Positions 7,392 through 13,182 of a stretch of DNA of 13,182 bases are shown here, one piece after another. The notes below the pieces were generated by a model. That model did no database searches, was not told where the DNA came from, and saw only the letters and a list, made by a program, of their open reading frames with translations. Position numbers and translations under genes: made by a program. The stretch is from an uncultured Hyphomonadaceae bacterium (GTDB taxonomy: Bacteria; Pseudomonadota; Alphaproteobacteria; Caulobacterales; Hyphomonadaceae), in NCBI GenBank assembly GCA_938049795.1, contig CALLCD010000206.1, positions 1 to 13,182 of the forward strand, in the 5' to 3' direction. The first letter of the stretch is position 1. Every line of letters starts with the position of its first letter.

Positions 7392-8502
7392 TCATTCCTC
7401 ACCCGCGCCAATTGCGTGCGACAGCGACGCGCTGAGAAACAGGTCAATATCGCCATCCAGCACCCCGCTCGTATCTGACGTTTCCACTTCAGTGCGCAGA
7501 TCTTTGACGAGCTGATACGGCTGCAAAACATAAGAGCGGATCTGATGCCCCCAGCCAATTTCGGTCTTCGCGTCATGGGTTTCCTGCTGCGCTGCCATCC
7601 GTTTTTGCAGCTCGGCCTCGTACAGCCGTGAGCGGAGCATGTCCCACGCCGTTGCGCGGTTCTGGTGCTGCGAGCGGCCGTTCTGACACGCCACAATAAT
7701 CCCTGTCGGTTCATGGGTCAGCCGCACCGCACTGTCAGTCTTATTGACGTGCTGCCCGCCTGCGCCCGATGCACGATAAGTGTCTGTACGGACATCGGAC
7801 GGGTTGATGTCAATATCAATCGTGTCGTCAACAACCGGATAGACCCAGATGCTCGCAAAGCTCGTATGCCGCCGCGCATTTGAGTCAAACGGCGAAATCC
7901 GCACCAGCCGATGGACACCGCTTTCCGATTTCAGCCAGCCAAACGCATTCTCACCCTTCAGCAGGAGCGTTGCAGATTTGATCCCCGCTTCGTCGCCATC
8001 ATGCGCGTCGATCTCTTCAACCTTGAACCCCCGCGCCTCGGCCCAGCGCACATACATCCGTCGCAACATGCCCGCCCAGTCCTGACTTTCCGTCCCCCCT
8101 GCCCCCGCATTGATCTGGACATAAGTGTCGTTACTATCCGCCTCGCCCGAAAGGAGTGCTTCCAGCTCGGCCCGCGCCGCGCGCGCAGCCGCTTTGACAA
8201 GCCCGGCCTGAACATCCTCGAGCAGCGCTGTGTCGCCTTCCGCCTCAGCCATCTCGATCAGTTCGGCGCTATCGGAGGCTTCCGTTTCGAGCGCCTCGAT
8301 CACCGAGATACCATTGGCCAGCCGCGTGCGTTCGCGCATCATGGCTTGGGCTTTGGCTGCATCATTCCAGAAATCAGCCTGCTCGCTCAGCGCGTTCAGC
8401 TCAGCGAGGCGTTTTGTAGCAACGTCCCAGTCAAAGACGCCTCCGAAGCAAAGCGGCCGATTGGCGAATCTGGCTCAGAAGGTCTTGAATGTCCTGCGAC
8501 AT
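7392..8502 (-). CDS. prfB: Peptide chain release factor 2, with programmed +1 frameshift
   Basis: RF2 releases finished proteins at UGA and UAA codons. Translation starts at ATG 8502 (GGAG five bases upstream) and reads 23 codons ending RRRL. It then meets an in-frame TGA at 8433-8431 and continues in the +1 frame as DWDVATKRLAEL down to 7392, for 369 residues in all. The downstream frame alone would begin only at residue 54. Expected RF2 parts are present: an N-terminal helical domain, the stop-codon-reading tripeptide SPF (about 203-205) in RISPFDSNARRHTSFAS, and the peptidyl-transferase-centre GGQ (about 248-250) in SGAGGQHVNKTDSAVR. The recoding makes synthesis self-regulating: low RF2 activity favours frameshifting. 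It lies downstream of mrcA on the same strand, after a spacer of 234 bp with REP-like hairpins. Confidence 0.96.
8430..8444 (-). promoter_or_regulatory. prfB programmed +1 frameshift site with internal Shine-Dalgarno
   Basis: On the minus strand GGAGG (8444-8440) is followed by CGT, the slippery CTT (8436-8434), the in-frame stop TGA (8433-8431) and C (8430). The three-base gap between the internal Shine-Dalgarno and CTT, and the CTTTGAC heptamer, match the well-studied E. coli prfB signal. Skipping T8433 joins the two frames exactly. Confidence 0.95.
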
Positions 8503-8532
8503 GTCTACTCCAAAATTAGCAAAGAGGCCCGA

Positions 8533-8562
8533 CTTAGTGGCGCGATTGTCGCGCGCGGTCAA
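8533..8562 (-). promoter_or_regulatory. Possible prfB promoter
   Basis: On the minus strand TTGACC (8562-8557) resembles a -35 box, and ACTAAG (8538-8533) a weak -10 box, 18 bases apart. The spacer contains the short hairpin GCGCGA-ttg-TCGCGC. A promoter here would let prfB be transcribed independently of mrcA. Eye match only. Confidence 0.25.
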
Positions 8563-8615
8563 CCAGCCAGCCCGCGCTAGAGTGGGTTGTCTTCTTGCTG
8601 AGTCTCCCTCGCCTC

Positions 8616-8642
8616 CCTCATCCTGAGCGAAGTCGAAGGATG
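8616..8642 (+). repeat. REP-like hairpin, copy 1
   Basis: CATCCT (8619-8624) pairs with AGGATG (8637-8642) around the 12-base loop GAGCGAAGTCGA. An outer inverted repeat, GGGTTGT (8584-8590) with ACAACCC (8667-8673), encloses it. It lies in the mrcA-prfB spacer. Sequences of this core are, from memory, common dispersed intergenic repeats in several bacterial groups. Confidence 0.7.
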
Positions 8643-8673
8643 TCTCGCTCGTTTGATCGAACCTCTACAACCC

Positions 8674-8705
8674 GCCTCGTGGTTCGACTTCGCTCACCAT
8701 GAGGC
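8674..8705 (-). repeat. REP-like hairpin, copy 2, inverted relative to copy 1
   Basis: GCCTCGTGGT (8674-8683) pairs with ACCATGAGGC (8696-8705), ten base pairs with one G-T pair. The 12-base loop is the exact reverse complement of the copy 1 loop. Relative to copy 1, the CC/GG stem pairs are swapped to GG/CC, so pairing is kept while the sequence differs. The copy starts 32 bp after the mrcA stop (minus-strand direction) and may act as a 3' end barrier. Confidence 0.7.
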
Positions 8706-8736
8706 TTCGAGGGATTCGTCTAATATGGAACCAAGT

Positions 8737-11373
8737 CTAGAACTCGCCTTCATCATTCTCGAGCCCTTCGGCGACTTCCGGCGGCGTTGCTTCGGTCGTC
8801 ACCGGATTGCCATCCTCGTCAAGCTCGGGGGCGGCGTCTTCGTCGGGCGCTGTCATTGGGGGCGGCGGCGTGATGCCAAACAGGCTACCGCCGGAGAACA
8901 ATGATCCCTGCTCATCGGCAAATGTCACCCCAGGCTCTGTGCCAGGCCGAAACGCTTCGGTGATGGTGCGCCGTGTCTCTGGCCCGGGCAGTTCGCCCGT
9001 GTCCGCATCAATCTCGACCAGCCGCACACCCGGCGGAATCCGGAATGGCAGCGCAGGCTCCCCCTCCAAGGCTGCCGTCATGAACTCGGTAAAGATTGGC
9101 GCCGCGACCGACCCGCCCGCCTCGCCATTGCCCAGCGTGCGCGGTTCGTCAAAGCCGACCCAGACCCCCACAACCAGATTTGGCGAGAAACCCATAAACA
9201 GCGCATCAAAATAGTCATTCGTCGTGCCCGTCTTACCTGCGAGCGGCTTACCAACCCGCGCCGCGCGCCGTCCGGTGCCGCGTTGAACAACGCCTTCAAG
9301 CATGTGCACGGTCTGAAACGCGGTGACCGGATCAAGCACTTGCGCACGATTGTCCGGCAGAACGGGCGGCAGCTGATCGCTCCATTCTTGCTGCGTACAA
9401 CCGTCACAAGCACGCTGATCATGCCGGTAAAGCGTCTTGCCATGGCGGTCCTGAACGCGGTCAAGCAGCGTCGGGTTCACTTCGCGTCCGCCATTGACGA
9501 ACGCGGCATATCCCTTGGCCAGATCCAGCACGGTCGTCTCGCCCGCGCCGAGCGACATGGCGATAAATGGATTGAGATGTTCGTAAACGCCCATCCGTTC
9601 GGCAAGCTCGGTGACCGGCTCCATGCCGATGTCCTGCGCCATGCGTACTGTCATCAGATTCCGCGACTGTTCCAGCCCGACGCGCATCGTCGTCATCCCG
9701 TAAAACCGGCCCTCGGCATAGTTGCCGGGTGCCCAGAAATCATCCGCCTCAATGTCGAAATCTACGAAAGGCGCGTCCAAAATTTGCGAAGCCGGCGTGT
9801 AGCCCTGCTCAAGCGCTGCGGCATAGACAAAGGGCTTGAAACTTGAACCCGGCTGCCGGTTTGCTTGCGTGACGCGATTGAACTGGCTCTTCCAGAAAGA
9901 ATACCCGCCGCCCATCGCCAGAACACGGCCCGTATGCGGATCGAGCGCGATCAAAGCGCCATCGACCAGCGGCACTTGCCGAAGCGTGGCGTCCCCTTGT
10001 GGCAGCGGCAGAGCAGCCGGTTCCGGCGCAGTCTCATTGCCTGACTCGCTCGCCCCTTCCGAAAGCGTCGGCGCGCCCGCCTCTTCCCCACGCAAGCTCT
10101 GACGGAAAAACTCGGCCAGCACCACATCGCCCGGCCGCAACCCGCGCGCGCCATCGGCGTTTGTATAAGTATCAAAAGCCCAAGCCACGTCTTCCGGCGC
10201 AACATCAATCTCGGCGCCATCCTTAAGCAAAAGCCGCGCACGCGTCTCCGAAGCGGCCAAAACCAGCCCCGCCTCCCACGAACCTGACCCGCCCGGCATA
10301 TCAAGATCACCAAGCGCGTTAAGCGCCGCATTGCCCGTCTCTGTCAGCCGCGCAAATGGGCCGCGATACTCATGGCGGCGATCATACGCCTCAAGCCCGT
10401 TTTGCAGGGCTTCCTGCGCGGCCAATTGCAGCCGCGTATCAATGGTCGAGCGGATCGACAGCCCGCCCTGATAGAGCGCATCCTCACCATAATCGGCGAC
10501 CAGATCCCGCCGCAACTCCTCGACAAAATAAGCCGCCGCCGCAACTTCCGCGCCGCGCAGCCGGTTGACCGTCTCGAGCGGCAGAGCATCCGCAGCATCC
10601 GCCTCTTCTTGAGTGGCATACCCGTCCTCAACCATCCGGCGCAGCACATAACCGCGCCGCTGAACCAGACGTTCAGGCCGGCTATACGGGTTTACCTTCC
10701 CCGGCGCTTTGGCGAGCGAGGCGAGCGTTGCCGCTTCGGCCAGATTCAGTTCCGGCAGGGATTTGCCAAAATAAGTCAGCGCCGCCGACCCGACCCCGTA
10801 GGAGCGCCCACCAAGATAAATCTCGTTGAGATAGAGCTCCATGATCTCTTCTTTGGTGAACGCCCTTTCCATCCGGCGCGCAATCACCGCTTCCTTGATC
10901 TTCCGGACCAGATTCTGGTCACGCGTCAGCAGCATATTCTTGGCGACCTGCTGGGTCACCGTCGAGCCGCCCTGTAGGCCGCCCGAGCCCGAAAGCTTGT
11001 TTTTCAGCGTGTTGATCGCCGCACGCAATATACCGCGATAGTCGAGCCCGCCATGCTCGAAAAACCGCTTATCTTCCGCCGCAACAAAGGCATAAACCAC
11101 ATGTGTCGGGATTGACTCATAGGGCACGAAAACCCGCTTTTCCTGCGCAAATTCCGCGATCAGCGCGCCATCGCCCGCATGAACCCGCGAGGTAATGGGC
11201 GGCTCATATTCGGCCAATATCTCAACCGCAGGCAAATCCCGCGACAAGGCGCTGACATAAAGCACAATCGCCAGCAGTCCGACCACAGCGAGAATAAAAC
11301 CCAGAATGACCAGGCGACGGAAATTCGTCCAATTCAGTATGCGGCGGGCAGGTTTGACCTCAATCTCGGACAT
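8737..11373 (-). CDS. mrcA: Penicillin-binding protein 1A (bifunctional transglycosylase/transpeptidase)
   Basis: This class A PBP of 878 residues polymerises glycan strands and cross-links them in the periplasm. There is a short cytoplasmic N-terminus and a membrane helix at about 20-41. The GT51 domain (about 65-245) carries catalytic Glu100 in AAEDKRFFEHGG, plus GGSTVTQQVAKN (135-146) and the RKIKE segment. An OB-like insert region (about 330-465) includes an acidic low-complexity stretch at 429-460. The transpeptidase domain (about 470-770) has SSFK with Ser510, SRN (570-572) and KTGTT (714-718). A CxxC pair (Cys656, Cys659) lies in an insert before the KTG motif. The C-terminal tail (about 835-878) is proline-rich and acidic. 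The ATG at 11373 has only a weak GTGAGA upstream. It sits between amiC and prfB on one strand, an order common in Alphaproteobacteria. Confidence 0.97.
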   Translation of the reverse strand: MSEIEVKPARRILNWTNFRRLVILGFILAVVGLLAIVLYVSALSRDLPAVEILAEYEPPITSRVHAGDGALIAEFAQEKRVFVPYESIPTHVVYAFVAAEDKRFFEHGGLDYRGILRAAINTLKNKLSGSGGLQGGSTVTQQVAKNMLLTRDQNLVRKIKEAVIARRMERAFTKEEIMELYLNEIYLGGRSYGVGSAALTYFGKSLPELNLAEAATLASLAKAPGKVNPYSRPERLVQRRGYVLRRMVEDGYATQEEADAADALPLETVNRLRGAEVAAAAYFVEELRRDLVADYGEDALYQGGLSIRSTIDTRLQLAAQEALQNGLEAYDRRHEYRGPFARLTETGNAALNALGDLDMPGGSGSWEAGLVLAASETRARLLLKDGAEIDVAPEDVAWAFDTYTNADGARGLRPGDVVLAEFFRQSLRGEEAGAPTLSEGASESGNETAPEPAALPLPQGDATLRQVPLVDGALIALDPHTGRVLAMGGGYSFWKSQFNRVTQANRQPGSSFKPFVYAAALEQGYTPASQILDAPFVDFDIEADDFWAPGNYAEGRFYGMTTMRVGLEQSRNLMTVRMAQDIGMEPVTELAERMGVYEHLNPFIAMSLGAGETTVLDLAKGYAAFVNGGREVNPTLLDRVQDRHGKTLYRHDQRACDGCTQQEWSDQLPPVLPDNRAQVLDPVTAFQTVHMLEGVVQRGTGRRAARVGKPLAGKTGTTNDYFDALFMGFSPNLVVGVWVGFDEPRTLGNGEAGGSVAAPIFTEFMTAALEGEPALPFRIPPGVRLVEIDADTGELPGPETRRTITEAFRPGTEPGVTFADEQGSLFSGGSLFGITPPPPMTAPDEDAAPELDEDGNPVTTEATPPEVAEGLENDEGEF

Positions 11374-11475
11374 ATGATCTCACTCAGCTTTCTCGGAACG
11401 CAATTTTGCTATCCCACAATGACAATGCTTTTCGACCAGACTAAGGCGCGTTGACGACAGACAAAAGGCTGAACA

Positions 11476-12654
11476 TCAGTTTTGCGCCATCAGAACGGCC
11501 TGTTGTTCGAAATAGACATCAATCGCATTGGCCACCGCAGACATCGCTTTGCGCTGTCCTTCCGCCGATGACAGCCGTCTGGCGTCGGTGCGATTGGTCA
11601 GAAACCCCATTTCCAGCAAAACGGCCGGAACATCGGGCGCAAGCAGCACAAAGAAATTCTCGTTCCGGTGCGTGTTTCGCAAAATCGGCCCCGCCCGCTC
11701 AAGCTCGGGGATGAGCAGGCTGGCAAATTTCTCCGAGTTCGATTGTGTCTCGCGCTTGAGGAAATCGCCAAGAATGCTGGCCACTTCGTCCGGCGTTTCG
11801 CCCGTCTCGAAGGGCAATTCCCAGTTCTGCCCGCGTGCTGTCCGATCCACACGCGCCTGCCCCTTGGCCGAGAGTGTATACACCCCCGCTCCATGCACTT
11901 CCGGCGTGCCCGCAGCATCCGCGTGGAGCGATATGAACAAGTCCGCCTCCCAGTCACGGGCAAGCTTTACCCGATCTTCAAGCTCGATAAATGTATCATC
12001 CGAACGGGTCAGCCGGACATCATAAAGCGGGTTTGCCGCCAGCATCGCCTCAAGCTTCTGCGCCGCTTCGAGCACAATCGTCCGCTCGACCGCGCCGTGA
12101 TGGCTGGTGCCGGGATCTGCGCCGCCATGACCAGGATCAATCACCACAACATAGCGCCGTCCGCCTGCTTCAACGCGGCGTGGCGAATCAGCTGACGCCA
12201 GTCGGCGCTCTGATCTCAAGCTTTCGAGCCGTCTTGTGTCGCGTTTGGCCGCCCGCAAATATCGGACGTTCGACACGGAAACGAGGTCAATCACCAGCCG
12301 ATGGCTCGCCCGACGCCCATATGGAGGAAGGTCAGACGCGCGCGAAATCATCATTGGGCCATCAAGCCAGAACACCAATTGGCCATCAATCCACTCAAGA
12401 TTGCGGATCCCTGCGCGCGGGCTGAAATTAATCGCTGCGCCCGTCCACGGCTTGTTTCCGACATCGACAATCAGCGCCGCCCCACTGTCATTGTTGAGAA
12501 ACTCGTCATGATTGATCTCTGTATCGGCGGAAATAACGATTCGCGTATTGATTCCATCGCCCTGCACTGCGACTGCATGAACATCCGCATATGCCGAAAA
12601 ACACAGCAAAAACAAACCAAAAAGACTTACTAATCCACGTAGAACTCGTAACAA
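11476..12654 (-). CDS. amiC: N-acetylmuramoyl-L-alanine amidase with AMIN domain (AmiC-type)
   Basis: This exported zinc amidase of 392 residues removes stem peptides from peptidoglycan, chiefly to split daughter cells. A signal peptide covers about residues 1-23 (hydrophobic core followed by SAYA-D). An AMIN-type septal/peptidoglycan-targeting domain spans about 25-130. After a basic linker, the Amidase_3 catalytic domain (about 167-385) has the zinc ligands His176 (DPGHGG), Glu190 and His244 (SLHADA) and catalytic Glu348 (LLEMGFLTN). The start is TTG at 12654: an in-frame TAG lies just upstream at 12681-12679, no ATG or GTG falls between, and AGGAG lies about ten bases before. Such amidases are usually held inactive until relieved by EnvC/LytM-type activators; the M23 protein in this window has intact catalytic residues, so it does not look like one of those. 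Diverges from rne. Confidence 0.95.
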   Translation of the reverse strand: MLRVLRGLVSLFGLFLLCFSAYADVHAVAVQGDGINTRIVISADTEINHDEFLNNDSGAALIVDVGNKPWTGAAINFSPRAGIRNLEWIDGQLVFWLDGPMMISRASDLPPYGRRASHRLVIDLVSVSNVRYLRAAKRDTRRLESLRSERRLASADSPRRVEAGGRRYVVVIDPGHGGADPGTSHHGAVERTIVLEAAQKLEAMLAANPLYDVRLTRSDDTFIELEDRVKLARDWEADLFISLHADAAGTPEVHGAGVYTLSAKGQARVDRTARGQNWELPFETGETPDEVASILGDFLKRETQSNSEKFASLLIPELERAGPILRNTHRNENFFVLLAPDVPAVLLEMGFLTNRTDARRLSSAEGQRKAMSAVANAIDVYFEQQAVLMAQN

Positions 12655-12805
12655 ACCGCTCGTTCTCCTAACAAAGACCTATTCCTTGGCCCCAGTGTTG
12701 CACAAAGTGTGTTAACTCCAGCTTTACTGGGCGATTACGAAATAATGTCTAATCGTTCACATATTGGTCCTTCCCAAACTGGATAAATTTGGGCAAACAT
12801 AAAAG

Positions 12806-12828
12806 CTGAGGCCGAATTGCGGCTTCAG
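12806..12828 (+). promoter_or_regulatory. rne leader stem-loop 1
   Basis: CTGAGGCCG (12806-12814) pairs with CGGCTTCAG (12820-12828), nine base pairs with one G-T, around the loop AATTG. It is the longest uninterrupted stem in the spacer. No T-run follows on the plus strand. Confidence 0.5.
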
Positions 12829-12932
12829 GGAAGATTTACCGGCAGTGCTGGATCGAGCGCCGTGAGCGCCACACGCATTGTTCGGGAAGAAAGACATTAT
12901 GAGAACCGGAACCGGCATCGTTGCAAATCCTA

Positions 12933-12955
12933 CCGTCGCATCCCAGCGCGAACGG
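12933..12955 (+). promoter_or_regulatory. rne leader stem-loop 2
   Basis: CCGTCGC (12933-12939) pairs with GCG-a-ACGG (12948-12955), seven base pairs with one bulged A, around an eight-base loop. Confidence 0.4.
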
Positions 12956-12995
12956 ATAGCGGTATGTGCTCGGTCCTTGAGAACAGAACACAAAA

Positions 12996-13039
12996 CCCTG
13001 CGGCCAGATATATTTTGCGCACACAGCGCGCCGGCGGGG
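12996..13039 (+). promoter_or_regulatory. rne leader stem-loop 3, compound
   Basis: CCCTGCGGC (12996-13004) pairs with GCC-g-GCGGGG (13030-13039), nine base pairs with one bulged G and one T-G pair. Inside it, GCGC (13017-13020) and GCGC (13026-13029) form a small hairpin around ACACA. It ends 22 bases before the rne start codon. Confidence 0.4.
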
Positions 13040-13061
13040 TACATAGAAAAGGTTACCCTTG

Positions 13062-13182
13062 ATGAGCAAACTTATGCTGATCGACGCGGTCCACCCGGAA
13101 GAAACCCGGGTGGCACTCGTCGCAGATGGACGTGTCGATGATTTTGATTTCGAAGCGGCCGGCAAACGCCAATTACGCGGCA
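13062..13182 (+). CDS. rne: Ribonuclease E, N-terminal fragment (cut by the window end)
   Basis: The first 40 codons read MSKLMLIDAVHPEETRVALV and onward through DDFDFEAAGKRQLRG, the conserved start of alphaproteobacterial RNase E, an endonuclease that begins mRNA decay and processes rRNA and tRNA precursors. The visible part is the beginning of the catalytic half, before the S1 domain; the rest is outside the window. The ATG at 13062 has only AAGG at 13049-13052, and this can pair with CCTT at 13057-13060, which may limit translation. It is divergent from amiC after a long leader, consistent with post-transcriptional control of rne as known in enterobacteria; the mechanism here is inference. 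Confidence 0.9.
   Translation, partial: MSKLMLIDAVHPEETRVALVADGRVDDFDFEAAGKRQLRG

Larger units (their letters stand above)
12655..13061. other. 407-bp divergent spacer: amiC promoter region and rne 5' leader
   Basis: The stretch between the amiC and rne starts holds no convincing gene. Its left part must contain the amiC promoter and probably the rne promoter; I see only weak boxes (for example TTGTGC and AATAGG on the minus strand). TTAA-N7-TTTA at 12712-12726 is one base from the CtrA consensus TTAA-N7-TTAA. The right part can fold into several stem-loops, listed separately, as expected for an untranslated leader. Open frames through it have protein-unlike composition. Confidence 0.6.

Noticed and set aside
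7183..7395. 70-codon minus-strand frame starting in an ATGA overlap with the prfB stop
   Set aside because: The overlap looks like translational coupling, but the peptide has no recognisable features and is antisense to the end of bacA.
8343..8502. prfB upstream part as a separate tiny gene or a pseudogene
   Set aside because: The CTTTGAC signal, internal Shine-Dalgarno and exact frame joining show programmed recoding rather than decay.
8540..8554. GCGCGA-ttg-TCGCGC hairpin as an mrcA terminator
   Set aside because: No T-run follows on either strand and it lies close to the prfB start; it is more likely incidental or part of the prfB leader.
12899..13141. Small open frame in the rne leader overlapping the rne start (MRTGTGIVANPTVASQRERI...)
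   Set aside because: Only a weak AAGAAAG precedes it, the composition is not protein-like, and it runs through the predicted stem-loops; a regulatory upstream frame cannot be excluded but is not supported.
1..13182. CRISPR array, prophage, insertion sequence, tRNA or toxin-antitoxin system
   Set aside because: No regularly spaced repeats, transposase or integrase motifs, cloverleaf sequences or small paired genes were seen on either strand.

Overview
The window is a piece of alphaproteobacterial chromosome with moderately high G+C. It most likely comes from the Caulobacterales/Hyphomonadales/Maricaulales side of the class. I base this on protein character and gene order: an rne start diverging from an amidase - PBP1a - prfB run, an M23 peptidase overlapping a bactofilin gene, and an AsmA/DUF3971 gene divergent from a bcp-type peroxiredoxin next to tyrS. 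No phage, transposase, CRISPR array, tRNA or rRNA was seen. The content is core genome, and I see no clear new defence or mobile system.

Layout. Positions 8-1261 (+) encode tyrosyl-tRNA synthetase. Its 3' end overlaps by 17 bp the end of a convergent gene, 1245-4631 (-), for a large AsmA-like (DUF3971/YhdP-type) inner-membrane-anchored protein. That gene starts with TTG behind an excellent ribosome-binding site. An 85-bp divergent gap leads to a peroxiredoxin (4717-5217, +). After a leader of about 200 bp comes a two-gene operon: a membrane-anchored M23 endopeptidase (5429-6652, +) overlapping by 11 bp a bactofilin (6642-7217, +). A candidate intrinsic terminator (7366-7388) closes it just before the end of the convergent prfB.

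On the minus strand, read from right to left, are amiC (11476-12654, TTG start), mrcA (8737-11373) and prfB. The prfB gene is split by the classical +1 programmed frameshift. Translation starts at 8502, meets an in-frame TGA at 8433-8431 inside CTTTGAC, and continues in the +1 frame to 7392, giving 369 residues. The 234-bp mrcA-prfB spacer holds an inverted pair of REP-like hairpins with the same 12-nt loop and compensatory stem changes. The right end, after a 407-bp divergent spacer that can fold into several stem-loops, is the first 40 codons of rne (RNase E).

How the genes work together. Five of the nine genes act on the envelope: the AsmA-like protein in probable lipid/outer-membrane homeostasis, the M23 peptidase with its bactofilin scaffold in localised peptidoglycan cutting and cell shape, PBP1a in peptidoglycan synthesis, and AmiC in daughter-cell separation. 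The others serve translation (tyrS, prfB), RNA decay (rne) and peroxide defence (bcp). The regulatory points of most interest are the prfB recoding site, the structured rne leader and the REP-like pair.
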